Assembly (NCBI GenBank): GCA_024403435.1 | Contig: JAKSRV010000015.1 | Coordinates: forward strand, 1-32,094 | Length of the DNA stretch: 32,094 bases | Source of the DNA: Lachnospiraceae bacterium | GTDB taxonomy: Bacteria; Bacillota; Clostridia; Lachnospirales; Lachnospiraceae | Reading direction: 5' to 3' | In this document: positions 7,426 through 15,832 of the stretch, one piece after another | Layout of the letters: each line of letters opens with the position of its first letter | How positions within the stretch are numbered: the first letter of the stretch is position 1 | Position numbers and translations under genes: made by a program | The notes under the pieces: model-generated | The model's database searches: none | Told to the model about the DNA's origin: nothing | Seen by the model: only the letters and a program-made list of their open reading frames with translations

Positions 7426-9266
7426 TCTGATATTTTAGAAGCAATCGTCTCAGGATCCAAACCGTATATCTTTAAAAGTTCATCTACCGAACCATGCTCA
7501 ATGAATTTATCCGGAAGGCTCATAATCATACACTTTGCATCCAAATTTTCTCTTGAAACAAAATCAAGAACCTTTTCACCGTATCCACCCGATCTGACAT
7601 TTTCTTCAAGTGTAACTATCAGGCTATGAGATCTCGAAGCTTCCAATATCGCTTCCTCATCTATCGGCTTTACAAATCTTGCATTTATAAGGCTTACATT
7701 AAGCCCTTTATTTTTTAAGATATTTCTAACCTTTTCTGCAGTGCTGACCATACTTCCGACAGCAAACAGTGCTATATCGGCTTCACGATAAATCCATTCG
7801 GATACACCGGTAACAACTTCAGCTCTGAATTCCTCAAGTCCTTCATATACCGGACCTCTGGGGTATCTTACAGCTATCGGTCTGTTCTCAGCAGTAGCAT
7901 ACTTGAGCATATCTGAGAATTCCCACTTATTCTTGGGCGCACACACAACCATATTGGGCATGCACGACAGATACGACAGATCAAATACACCCTGATGAGT
8001 CTCGCCGTCTTTTCCTACCAGTCCGGCACGATCCACTGCAAATACAACCGGTAGATTCTGAATGCACACATCATGAATAATCTGATCGTATGCCCTCTGA
8101 AGGAACGACGAATAGATAGCTACAACAGGTTTCAATCCACCGACAGCAAGACCTGCTGCAAATGTTACCGCATGCTCCTCTGCAATACCTACATCAAAGC
8201 ATCTCTCGGGATAAATATTTGAAAAGCGCTTAAGTCCCGTTCCGTCAGGCATCGCAGCCGTAACCGCGCAGATTCTCTCATCACGCTTAGCCAGTTTAAT
8301 CATTACGGTAGAAAAGATATCCGTCCACGATACATTAGACGAAATCTTAGGTAATCCGGTAGAAATCTCAAAAGGATCGGTACCATGGAATCTCGCAGGA
8401 TGCTTTACAGCCGGAGAATAACCTCTGCCCTTTTCGGTCACAACATGAATCATAACCGCACGCTTCAGTCTCTTGGCCTCTCTTACAGCCTTTCTCATCT
8501 CCATGATATTGTGACCGTCTACAGGTCCGAGATATACAATACCCATCTCCTCAAAGAGCATACCGGGGCTCATAAGGGATTTAATACTGTTTTTTGCTCT
8601 TCTGATTGAGTTAACAATAGTATTACCGCGCTTGGTACCGGCAATCTTGTTAAATACATCACCCTTAAGGTCCAAATATCCTTCAGAGGTACGAATTTCT
8701 GTGAGATATTTCGGAATACCTCCCACATTTTCCGATATGGACATCTTGTTATCATTGAGAATAATAATAAGATTTGACTCCAGTTTACCGGCATTGTTTA
8801 AGGCCTCAAAAGCCATACCTCCGGTAAGTGCGCCGTCTCCTATTACAGCTACAACCGTATTGTCTCCACCCAATACATCTCGTGCCTTGGCCATTCCCAA
8901 TGCCGCGGAAATCGAGGTCGAACTGTGACCTGTATCAAAGCTGTCACAATCGCTTTCTCTTCTCTTAGGGAAACCGCTCATTCCGCCGTGCTGTCTGAGG
9001 GTATCAAAGCCCTTTTTTCTTCCGGTCAAAATCTTGTGAGTGTACGCCTGATGACCTACATCCCATACAATCTTGTCACTTTTGAGATCAAGCTCAAGAT
9101 GAAGTGCCATAGTCAATTCCACACTTCCGAGATTTGAAGCCAAATGCCCTCCGGTCACACTAATTTTTTCTATTAAAAAGTTTCTGATTTCAGCTGCAAG
9201 CTGATCATAATATTCAGGCTTAATCTTCTTTATGTCGCCCGCCTTTTCAATTTTCTCTAAATACAT
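7404..9266 (-). CDS. dxs: 1-deoxy-D-xylulose-5-phosphate synthase
   Basis: Joins pyruvate and glyceraldehyde 3-phosphate, using thiamine diphosphate, to start the MEP isoprenoid pathway; the product also feeds thiamine and pyridoxal synthesis. At 620 residues it is full length. The thiamine-diphosphate site shows GDGALTGGMAFEALNNAG; the pyrimidine domain shows EEHAVTFAAG and AIYSSFLQRAYDQIIHDV; HQGVFDLSYL and RYPRGP also match. It begins two bases after the ispA stop, with its ribosome site (CGGAGA) inside the end of ispA. With ispA here and ispF at 27906-28460, three isoprenoid genes lie in the window. Confidence 0.97.
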   Translation of the reverse strand: MYLEKIEKAGDIKKIKPEYYDQLAAEIRNFLIEKISVTGGHLASNLGSVELTMALHLELDLKSDKIVWDVGHQAYTHKILTGRKKGFDTLRQHGGMSGFPKRRESDCDSFDTGHSSTSISAALGMAKARDVLGGDNTVVAVIGDGALTGGMAFEALNNAGKLESNLIIILNDNKMSISENVGGIPKYLTEIRTSEGYLDLKGDVFNKIAGTKRGNTIVNSIRRAKNSIKSLMSPGMLFEEMGIVYLGPVDGHNIMEMRKAVREAKRLKRAVMIHVVTEKGRGYSPAVKHPARFHGTDPFEISTGLPKISSNVSWTDIFSTVMIKLAKRDERICAVTAAMPDGTGLKRFSNIYPERCFDVGIAEEHAVTFAAGLAVGGLKPVVAIYSSFLQRAYDQIIHDVCIQNLPVVFAVDRAGLVGKDGETHQGVFDLSYLSCMPNMVVCAPKNKWEFSDMLKYATAENRPIAVRYPRGPVYEGLEEFRAEVVTGVSEWIYREADIALFAVGSMVSTAEKVRNILKNKGLNVSLINARFVKPIDEEAILEASRSHSLIVTLEENVRSGGYGEKVLDFVSRENLDAKCMIMSLPDKFIEHGSVDELLKIYGLDPETIASKISEAIIKKD

Positions 9267-9268
9267 AA

Positions 9269-10204
9269 CTATTTTCTCCGGGTTACAAGTGACATTACCA
9301 GAATATCCAAAAATTCATGGTCTCCTTCGATTTCTGACAGGATTGACTCCGCCTCCCTGCTCAAATCTTCCACATCCTTTTGGGACTGTTCAAGTCCTTT
9401 AAGAGTCACATAAGTCACTTTATCATTCGCGGCATCACTGCCGACTTTTTTACCCAATTCCTCGGTACTGCCGATGACATCGAGTATATCGTCCTGAATC
9501 TGAAACGCGATTCCGACATTATAACCGCAGCGTTCGATAGCACTCAGCTGCGCTTCGTTCGCACCTCCCAGTACCGCGCCCATCATAAGCGCAGCCTGAA
9601 TAAGGCATGCTGTTTTATGTTCATGTATATAAATCAATTCTTCGAGCTTAACTTCCGAGCCCTTTCCTTCGGCTTCAAGATCAGCAGTCTGGCCACCGAT
9701 CATTCCGAAAGAACCTGCCTTTGAAGCCAATACTTCAGATGCCTTGGTCAATCTCTCGGCAGTCTGATAATCCTTCTTGTCAAACTCATTGCGTATAGCT
9801 TTTGTCAATATCTCAAATGCATAGTTTAACAGACCGTCTCCGGCGAGCACGCCCATTGCATCTCCGTATACTTTCCAAGTAGTCAATCTGCCTCTTCTGT
9901 ATTCATCATTATCCATCGCCGGCAAATCGTCATGGACCAGAGAATAGGTATGAATACACTCAATTGCAGTCATTGCCGCAGTTACAGCCTCGGGAATGAT
10001 AGGGAAACCTTCGCCTGCAAACATTTTATAAGCTTCCATTACCATCATCGGTCTGAGCCTTTTACCACCTGCCGTAACAGAATAGTTCATGGCTTCATAC
10101 AAATGTGATGCCGGGCCTTCCTCCGCAGGCAGATATCCGCTGATAATATTCTCTATTTCATCTACTTTATCTTTAAGTACTTTGTTAAAGATTTCTGCAT
10201 CCAT
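9269..10204 (-). CDS. ispA: Polyprenyl (farnesyl/geranyl) diphosphate synthase
   Basis: Condenses isopentenyl diphosphate onto allylic diphosphates to make the C15 (or C20) precursor for quinones and cell-wall lipid carriers. The two magnesium-binding aspartate-rich motifs are DDLPAMD (92-98) and DDILD (238-242), and GGKRLRP (46-52) binds the homoallylic substrate. At 311 residues it is slightly above the usual 290-300. The ATG overlaps the xseB stop as TAATG. Product length cannot be fixed from sequence alone; farnesyl is the default for this operon position. Confidence 0.94.
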   Translation of the reverse strand: MDAEIFNKVLKDKVDEIENIISGYLPAEEGPASHLYEAMNYSVTAGGKRLRPMMVMEAYKMFAGEGFPIIPEAVTAAMTAIECIHTYSLVHDDLPAMDNDEYRRGRLTTWKVYGDAMGVLAGDGLLNYAFEILTKAIRNEFDKKDYQTAERLTKASEVLASKAGSFGMIGGQTADLEAEGKGSEVKLEELIYIHEHKTACLIQAALMMGAVLGGANEAQLSAIERCGYNVGIAFQIQDDILDVIGSTEELGKKVGSDAANDKVTYVTLKGLEQSQKDVEDLSREAESILSEIEGDHEFLDILVMSLVTRRK

Positions 10205-10431
10205 TATTCAAAATCCTCAGTTTCGCCGTTATCCATCAACAGCTGAACCTTTTTCTCCACTCTGTCAATCGACTCATTGCATTCCTTGACGAGCTTAATT
10301 CCCGCACTGTATTTTTCAAATGCATCATCAAGAGAAATCTCATCGCTCTCAAGCTGCTCAATCAGTTCGTCCAGCATATCGAGTTTGCTTTCAAGATTTA
10401 CTTCATTTTTATCAGTAGTCTTTTTACCCAT
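10204..10431 (-). CDS. xseB: Exodeoxyribonuclease VII small subunit
   Basis: Small subunit of exonuclease VII, which degrades single-stranded DNA from either end. The 75-residue helical protein has the family core of LEQLESDEISLDDAFEKYS followed by a GIKLVKECNESID helix. It starts one base after the xseA stop and overlaps ispA by one base, so xseA, xseB and ispA are almost certainly translated from one message. Several subunits bind each XseA in characterised enzymes. Confidence 0.94.
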   Translation of the reverse strand: MGKKTTDKNEVNLESKLDMLDELIEQLESDEISLDDAFEKYSAGIKLVKECNESIDRVEKKVQLLMDNGETEDFE

Positions 10432-10432
10432 A

Positions 10433-11659
10433 CTATTCTCCGCATTTAGCGTCTGTTGCCTTAATTCCGGTTACACACGCCTCTATCACACCATCGCTTA
10501 GAGTCATGTCAATCTTATCATTAGGCACTACCTGTTTTACGCTCTTGATACGTTTGCCTTTATCATCCGAAATATAAGCAAAACCGCTTTCAAGCCTCTT
10601 TAACGGAGACACTCCCTCCAATCTTGAGGCAATCAATGCAAGTCTGTTTTTTCTGTTTGACAATATATTTTCAAAACGTCTGTCTAGCCTGTCTGCATAA
10701 CCGATGACACGTTCTCTGGTCTGCTTTAACTTTGACTGAGGTGACAAAAGTTCAAGTTGTCTCCTACGATATTCAACCTCAGAACGTGACACTCTGATTT
10801 GTTCAGATATTGCCGCATCAAGACGCCTTTTCTTATCATTTATCAAATCATCGATTTCACGTAATTCTCTGACTGCGATTTCTGCCGCAGCTGAAGGAGT
10901 TGCCGCACGTTTATCCGCCACAAAATCAGCTATTGTAAAATCCACCTCATGACCCACAGCGGAAATAATAGGAGTATTGCTGTCAAATATAGCCTGAGCA
11001 ACAATACGCTCGTTAAAAGCCCATAAATCCTCTATAGAGCCACCGCCACGGCCGACGATAATAACATCCACTCCATGCTCGTCCAAAGCCTTGATAGCTT
11101 TGACAATTCCCGGTGCCGCCTCAGCGCCCTGAACAGGTGTGGGATACAATACTAATTCTATATACGGATTACGCCTCTTTGCTACATTTATAATATCTCT
11201 GACCGCAGCACCACTGCTTGCCGTCACAATACCTATTCTTCTAGCATTTTTAGGAAGTGCACGCTTATACTCCGGCGCAAACATTCCTTCCTCTTCCAGT
11301 TCTCTCTTCAGAAGTTCATATTTTTCATACAAAGCTCCGAGGCCATCCAATTCAATTTTATCGGCATAAAGCTGATATTGTCCACCATCCAGATATACAT
11401 CCACACAGCCTGTAATAACAACCTGTTGTCCGTCAGTCAGCTTGAAGCCAAGACCTCTGCTACGTTTTCCTGCAAACATCACACACTTAAGTGCGCTTGT
11501 TCCTTCCTTCAACGTAAAATAAATATGTCCTGTGGGATGATATTTGCAGTTACTGACCTCTCCCTTAACCTGAAGAGAACGCAACAAATAATCCTGTGTG
11601 AACATATTTTTAATGTATTTATTCAATTGTTCAACCGAATATACATTTTTCTGAATCAT
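10433..11659 (-). CDS. xseA: Exodeoxyribonuclease VII large subunit
   Basis: Catalytic subunit of exonuclease VII. At 408 residues it is typical. An OB-fold DNA-binding domain occupies about 1-105; the nuclease domain includes GRGGGSIEDLWAFN and PIISAVGHEVDFTIADFVAD followed by KRAATPSAAAE, then a coiled coil and a C-terminal segment ending in the usual SGVIEACV-type strand. No ribosome site is evident before the ATG; instead a 10-bp hairpin ends ten bases upstream. In Bacillus, folD lies between nusB and xseA; here it is missing and the hairpin occupies the gap. Confidence 0.95.
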   Translation of the reverse strand: MIQKNVYSVEQLNKYIKNMFTQDYLLRSLQVKGEVSNCKYHPTGHIYFTLKEGTSALKCVMFAGKRSRGLGFKLTDGQQVVITGCVDVYLDGGQYQLYADKIELDGLGALYEKYELLKRELEEEGMFAPEYKRALPKNARRIGIVTASSGAAVRDIINVAKRRNPYIELVLYPTPVQGAEAAPGIVKAIKALDEHGVDVIIVGRGGGSIEDLWAFNERIVAQAIFDSNTPIISAVGHEVDFTIADFVADKRAATPSAAAEIAVRELREIDDLINDKKRRLDAAISEQIRVSRSEVEYRRRQLELLSPQSKLKQTRERVIGYADRLDRRFENILSNRKNRLALIASRLEGVSPLKRLESGFAYISDDKGKRIKSVKQVVPNDKIDMTLSDGVIEACVTGIKATDAKCGE

Positions 11660-11668
11660 ATATCAAAC

Positions 11669-11692
11669 AAGCAGTACCCTAAGGTACTGCTT
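11669..11692 (-). terminator. Perfect hairpin between nusB and xseA
   Basis: AAGCAGTACC and GGTACTGCTT pair over 10 bp around a four-base loop. On the minus strand the stem is followed by GTTTGATATATG, the last ATG being the xseA start. The uridine run is poor, so it may be an attenuator, a processing site or an element controlling xseA translation rather than a true end of transcript. Confidence 0.5.
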
Positions 11693-11726
11693 ACTATTAC
11701 AATAACCTATTAAAATAAACAATTGC

Positions 11727-12146
11727 CTATGCGGTTTCCTGTGCCTTCTTAATCTTTGTAAGAATAGCATTTACAAAAGCACCGGAAGATTCCTGTCCAT
11801 ATGTCTTGGCAATCTCTACAGCCTCATCAATAGCCACGCCGGCAGGAATATCCTCATCAAAGCACATCTCGTAAACAGCAAGTCGAAGTACTGTTACATC
11901 AACCTTGCCCATACGCTTTGTATCCCATCCTGTAGCATTGTCATTGATCAGCTTGTCAATCTCATCGATACGTCCGAGTACCGCCTCATACTTTGCGGTT
12001 ACATACTCTGTATCCTTCTCATCTATAGTTCCATACTCATCATCGGTGCAGAACAGTGCAACCTGCTCAAGCATATCCTCTTCTGAATTGAACTCTATTC
12101 TAAAAAGAAGCTTAAAAACACGATCTCTTAATTCATGTCTGTTCAT
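11727..12146 (-). CDS. nusB: Transcription antitermination factor NusB
   Basis: Binds boxA RNA together with NusE (ribosomal protein S10) to prevent early termination, chiefly on rRNA operons. At 139 residues it is the all-helical family size. N-terminal RDRVFKLLFRIEFN and the C-terminal block LRLAVYEMCFDEDIPAGVAIDEAVEIAKTYG (only partly quoted here in meaning: the IPAGVAIDEAVEIAKTYG helix) are the conserved family parts. It begins 12 bases after the asp23-like gene, with a GGTG site. This pair order is the same in Bacillus and Clostridia. Confidence 0.95.
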   Translation of the reverse strand: MNRHELRDRVFKLLFRIEFNSEEDMLEQVALFCTDDEYGTIDEKDTEYVTAKYEAVLGRIDEIDKLINDNATGWDTKRMGKVDVTVLRLAVYEMCFDEDIPAGVAIDEAVEIAKTYGQESSGAFVNAILTKIKKAQETA

Positions 12147-12158
12147 AATGTCACCAAA

Positions 12159-12557
12159 TTAAATTTCTACATTGATTACACGTACATTAACGGTCTTAAC
12201 GGTCATTCCGGTCATAGTCTCGATTGATGACTTTACCTTAGCCTGTACATTCTGAACTACAGAAGGAATAGACTTGCCGTTCTTGATTGAAATAAGCATA
12301 GAAATCTTTACAACGCCCTCATTGATGGCAACCTTAACACCCTTTGTCTTGTCGTGAATACCAACTTTGCTCATGATTTCACTTGTATAAGTATCGCCTA
12401 CACCACTGACACCTTCGGTCTCAGTTGCAGCAATTGCTGCGATCATTGCAACAACACCGTCAGCGATGCAAATCTCGCCGCCGTTTGCACTTACAGAAAG
12501 AGTTGTTCCTGACTTTTCATTGCCGGTTACTTTATCAATAATATTCTTAGCTGCCAT
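12159..12557 (-). CDS. Asp23/Gls24 (YqhY-like) family protein
   Basis: A 132-residue Asp23/DUF322 protein. The family motif runs from GGEICIADGVVAMIAAIAA through GVSGVGD to the repeated amphipathic strand KGVKVAINEGVVKISM and the helix SIPSVVQNVQAKVKSSIE. No signal peptide or membrane helix is seen, so it is cytoplasmic or held at the membrane by a partner. In Bacillus the equivalent yqhY precedes nusB next to accBC and has been linked to fatty-acid synthesis control; accBC is not seen here. The ribosome site AAGGAGA is strong. Exact function is unknown. Confidence 0.9.
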   Translation of the reverse strand: MAAKNIIDKVTGNEKSGTTLSVSANGGEICIADGVVAMIAAIAATETEGVSGVGDTYTSEIMSKVGIHDKTKGVKVAINEGVVKISMLISIKNGKSIPSVVQNVQAKVKSSIETMTGMTVKTVNVRVINVEI

Positions 12558-12578
12558 TGTAATCTCCTTCCTACAAAA

Positions 12579-12595
12579 ACGATTATCATAATCGT
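12579..12595 (-). promoter_or_regulatory. Leader inverted repeat upstream of the asp23-nusB operon
   Basis: ACGATTA and TAATCGT are separated by three bases, and on the minus strand TTTTTG follows. It lies between the predicted transcription start (about 12605) and the asp23-like ribosome site. It could be a weak attenuator, a stabilising 5' hairpin or an operator overlapping the initial transcribed region. Confidence 0.45.
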
Positions 12596-12611
12596 ATCTG
12601 CAATCGAAATA

Positions 12612-12639
12612 ATTATATCACAGAAAATGTTATTTCCAA
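12612..12639 (-). promoter_or_regulatory. Predicted promoter for the asp23-nusB-xse-isp-recN operon
   Basis: TTGGAA at 12639-12634 and a perfect TATAAT at 12617-12612 are 16 bases apart on the minus strand. The TATAAT is preceded by TGA, giving an extended -10 (TGnTATAAT) that offsets the weaker -35. Confidence 0.7.
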
Positions 12640-12665
12640 AATTTATTTAGATATCTTAATAAATT
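12640..12665. repeat. 26-bp near-perfect palindrome between prfC and asp23 promoter
   Basis: AATTTATT-T-AGAT / ATCT-T-AATAAATT has 12 pairs with one T-T mismatch. It lies two bases past the prfC stop and touches the -35 box of the following operon. It is either a weak AT-rich terminator for prfC or a dimeric-regulator operator for the asp23 promoter. Confidence 0.5.
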
Positions 12666-12667
12666 GA

Positions 12668-14263
12668 TTAGTTCTTGCTGAACTCAGTCAAAATCAATCC
12701 CTTATTTCTGTCTACTGTCATGCCAACGCTCCATGCATTGATGAACAACAGAAGCGGATTGCCCTTCATATCCTTAACCTTCTTCATATCTGAAGTACCC
12801 TGAAGTTTAGCCACGTCAAAGTCCTGATGATTCTCAATCCATCTGATATGTTCGTACGGTAAATTCTCAAGCTTAATCTCTACATTGTACTCATTTTCGA
12901 GTCTGTACTTGAGTACGTCAAACTGAAGGATACCTACTACACCTACGATAATCTCCTCAAGTCCCGTATTGAACTCCTGGAATATCTGAATAGCACCCTC
13001 CTGCGCAATCTGCTCAATACCCTTAACAAACTGCTTACGCTTCATGGTATCAAGCTGACGAACTCTTGCAAAATGCTCGGGAGCGAATGTAGGAATACCC
13101 TCATACTTGAAATTCTTTTTAGGAGCACAAAGAGTATCACCGATTGAGAAAATGCCGGGATCAAATACACCGATAATATCTCCGGCATATGCCTCTGACA
13201 AAATCTTTCTCTCATCAGCCATAATCTGCTGAGGCTGTGAAAGTCTCATTACTTTATTGCCCTGAACATGTCTTACTTCAGCCTGTGCATCATATCTTCC
13301 AGAACATATTCTGATAAATGCCACACGGTCTCTGTGCGCTTTGTTCATATTTGCCTGAATCTTGAATACGAACGCACTGAAATCCTCATCAAGAGGATTA
13401 ATTTCCTTACCCTCAGCAATTCTGGGAAGCGGATCTGTCGCCATATTAAGGAAGTGCTTAAGGAAAATCTCTACACCAAAATTAGTAAGTGCCGATCCGA
13501 AACATACAGGAGTAAGATCACCCTTCTGTACTACATCGAGATCAAACTCTGCTCCCGCACCGTCAAGAAGCTCGAGTTCTTCAAACAACTTGTCAGCAGC
13601 CTCATCACCGATGGTGCTTCTGAGAAGCGCTTCGTCGGATACGGGAATTTCTGTTGCAATACCTTCCTTGGTACCCTTCTCAGTATCTGAATAGCAAATT
13701 ACGCACTGCTTATTTCTGTCATATACACCCTTAAATCCCTTACCTGAACCGATAGGCCAGTTTACAGGGCAGGTAGCAATACCCAGTTCCTTCTCGATAT
13801 CATCAAGAAGATCAAAGGTATCCATAGCATCACGGTCCATCTTGTTGATGAATGTGAAAATAGGAATATGACGCATTACACATACCTTGAACAGCTTACG
13901 AGTCTGAGCCTCAACACCCTTGGACGCATCGATAACCATGACTGCCGAATCGGCTGCCATCAAAGTACGATATGTATCCTCAGAGAAATCCTGGTGTCCG
14001 GGAGTATCAAGAATATTTATGCAATAACCGTCATACTCAAACTGAAGTACAGAAGAAGTTACGGAAATACCTCTCTCCTTCTCAATCTCCATCCAGTCTG
14101 AGACCGCATGTCTGGCTGTTGCCTTACCTTTTACAGATCCTGCAAGATTGATAGCTCCACCGTAAAGCAAAAACTTCTCGGTAAGAGTAGTTTTACCTGC
14201 ATCGGGGTGGCTGATAATCGCAAATGTGCGGCGTCTTTTGATTTCTGATGCTATATCGGACAT
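12668..14263 (-). CDS. prfC: Peptide chain release factor 3 (RF3)
   Basis: A GTPase that removes RF1/RF2 from ribosomes after peptide release. The 531 residues match the family. G1 is SHPDAGKTT (18-26), the effector loop ERGISVTSS (63-71), G3 DTPGH (86-90) and G4 NKMD (140-143). The RF3-specific domains follow, with QLDTMKRKQFVKGIEQIAQE late in the protein. It stands alone with its own predicted promoter and a GAGG ribosome site. TypA at 1249-3087 is a relative; the SDWMEIEKERGISV stretch separates RF3 from EF-G and TypA. Confidence 0.96.
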   Translation of the reverse strand: MSDIASEIKRRRTFAIISHPDAGKTTLTEKFLLYGGAINLAGSVKGKATARHAVSDWMEIEKERGISVTSSVLQFEYDGYCINILDTPGHQDFSEDTYRTLMAADSAVMVIDASKGVEAQTRKLFKVCVMRHIPIFTFINKMDRDAMDTFDLLDDIEKELGIATCPVNWPIGSGKGFKGVYDRNKQCVICYSDTEKGTKEGIATEIPVSDEALLRSTIGDEAADKLFEELELLDGAGAEFDLDVVQKGDLTPVCFGSALTNFGVEIFLKHFLNMATDPLPRIAEGKEINPLDEDFSAFVFKIQANMNKAHRDRVAFIRICSGRYDAQAEVRHVQGNKVMRLSQPQQIMADERKILSEAYAGDIIGVFDPGIFSIGDTLCAPKKNFKYEGIPTFAPEHFARVRQLDTMKRKQFVKGIEQIAQEGAIQIFQEFNTGLEEIIVGVVGILQFDVLKYRLENEYNVEIKLENLPYEHIRWIENHQDFDVAKLQGTSDMKKVKDMKGNPLLLFINAWSVGMTVDRNKGLILTEFSKN

Positions 14264-14365
14264 TATCTTGTTCCTCTCTGATAAATAACTGATAAATCTA
14301 ATTTATAACCTAATAATTATTCTGCAAATGCCAATAACGCCCCTAAAAGGCGCATATACTCACAA

Positions 14366-14394
14366 ATATTAGCATTTTTATGCATATTTGTAAA
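14366..14394 (-). promoter_or_regulatory. Candidate promoter for prfC
   Basis: TTTACA at 14394-14389 and TAATAT at 14371-14366 on the minus strand are 17 bases apart. This predicts a leader of about 95 nt, containing a small GCGCC / GGCG hairpin near 14339-14353. The AT-rich stretch behind it has two 13-base direct repeats (GATTTGATGTTTA type) at 14459-14484 of unknown meaning, and no clear terminator for the upstream permease gene. Confidence 0.45.
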
Positions 14395-14497
14395 AGATTT
14401 TTTGCATAAAATGAAAATCATAAAAATGAAAATACGGGAAAATCTGTAAATGCATATCTATACATCAAATCTAAACATCAAATCCCAATACCCAAAT

Positions 14498-15442
14498 CTA
14501 TATGTAACCTAACGATCTGAGTAACCACAACCATCCCGTCAATGTGAAAGCCGAAACCAAAGTCGTCAACATTACAACCGATGATGACAACACTCCTTCA
14601 TGCCCCATATTTTTTGCCATTACAAAACAGCTTACCGTGGTAGCACTTCCGAGCATTACCAGAATGGCCACCAACTCCTCGTTTCTGTATCCCATATATA
14701 TAGCCATCGGCAAAAATACAGCTGCAAATCCTACAAGCTTCATGAATGCAGCAACCAGTGACGGTCCCAATTTCCCGAACGCTTTCTTAAAATCAAAGGT
14801 AGCTCCCATAGCAATCAGTCCCATAGGTGTTGCAACATTGGCTACATTAGTCACCACCTTAGATGGAATACCCGTCAAAGGAAGCTTCAATAACGACCAC
14901 ACTATACCGACAAATATTCCTATCAAAATCGGATTGGTTACTATCCCTTTCAGTGTTTTAAGAATCATCTTACCTGTCAGCTTACCACCTTCCGGCTTAA
15001 GCAGAGACAGAACTATCACCGCCATAATATTGTATAACGGCACACTTCCGATAATCATCAAAGGGCCCAGTCCGGATGTTCCGTACAAAGTCTGAATGAA
15101 TGCAATACCAAGCAATGCCGCACTGCTTCTGTATGATGATTGTACAAACTCACCTCTGTTGGCTTTATCCTTCAATGTAAATGACAAGGCAATAGCTATA
15201 CAAATGGATATCACCGTCACCAGGAAACAAAAAAGAACAAATCTTCCATTCCAGGCTTCACGAAAATCAACCTCCGCCAGGTTCTTAAATACAAGAACCG
15301 GCAGAGGTATTGTAAATACAAACTTATTCATTTTTGATGCGAACACATCATCTATCCATTTTAGCTTATGGAATACATAGCCCAATACCATAAGCAAGAA
15401 AATCGGAACCGTCGCATTAAGACTAAAAACCAAGTTTTCCAT
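14498..15442 (-). CDS. AEC-family (auxin efflux carrier-like) permease
   Basis: A 314-residue membrane protein with about ten hydrophobic segments in two five-helix halves, as in bacterial AEC transporters that move malate, other organic acids or amino acids. It opens with a hydrophobic segment (VPIFLLMVLGYVFHKL) and has the family's central hydrophilic break near KPEGGKLTGKMILKTLKGI, followed by NPILIGIFVG. Substrate cannot be read from sequence. It is the last gene of a four-gene minus-strand run, seven bases after the SCP2-like gene, with only a weak ribosome site. Confidence 0.88.
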   Translation of the reverse strand: MENLVFSLNATVPIFLLMVLGYVFHKLKWIDDVFASKMNKFVFTIPLPVLVFKNLAEVDFREAWNGRFVLFCFLVTVISICIAIALSFTLKDKANRGEFVQSSYRSSAALLGIAFIQTLYGTSGLGPLMIIGSVPLYNIMAVIVLSLLKPEGGKLTGKMILKTLKGIVTNPILIGIFVGIVWSLLKLPLTGIPSKVVTNVANVATPMGLIAMGATFDFKKAFGKLGPSLVAAFMKLVGFAAVFLPMAIYMGYRNEELVAILVMLGSATTVSCFVMAKNMGHEGVLSSSVVMLTTLVSAFTLTGWLWLLRSLGYI

Positions 15443-15449
15443 ATTACTT

Positions 15450-15818
15450 TTAGGAACCTATCTGTTTCTTAGTAGTTTTTCTTTTGGTAGTTCTCGACCC
15501 CAATACAATCTTTTGGAGTTTCTTCATTTTCTCGATATTTCCCTGACACTGAAGTACACCGCTGTGATATGCATCATGGAATGTAAGCTTGCCGTCAGCT
15601 ATATCATAAATAGTCTGCGCACTTACAATAACCAAACCGTCTCTGTCATAATAATCATACGGTTCTATGCAAATATGGCGATTGGCCACCTCCATATAAA
15701 ATATACCTTCACCTTCACCGACTATATTAATCTGAACAGCAATGTGTTCAAATATGTCCCTGGCATCGGCATTTTCATATACACTTCGTACTTTTTCTAC
15801 AATCTCTTCATATGTCAT
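15450..15818 (-). CDS. SCP2-like (sterol carrier domain) protein with basic tail
   Basis: A small soluble protein resembling the SCP2 lipid-binding fold: an N-terminal helix, the strand RHICIEPYDYYDRDGLVIV, then SAQTIYDIADGKLTFHDAYHSGVLQCQGN, which matches the usual (D/S)..D...GKL.....AF..G.L...G pattern. It ends in a basic tail, GSRTTKRKTTKKQIGS. Ligand unknown. An in-frame GTG-ATG begins nine bases earlier (15827); I prefer the ATG at 15818 because GGGGTG lies six bases before it. It lies five to fourteen bases after the EAL-HDOD gene and just before the AEC permease, so the three are co-transcribed. Confidence 0.72.
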   Translation of the reverse strand: MTYEEIVEKVRSVYENADARDIFEHIAVQINIVGEGEGIFYMEVANRHICIEPYDYYDRDGLVIVSAQTIYDIADGKLTFHDAYHSGVLQCQGNIEKMKKLQKIVLGSRTTKRKTTKKQIGS

Positions 15819-15832
15819 AGGCATCACCCCAC

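Noticed and set aside
14544-15095. A 183-codon plus-strand frame opposite the AEC permease gene.
   Set aside because: No ribosome site or recognisable motif; the minus-strand frame has clear membrane-protein features.
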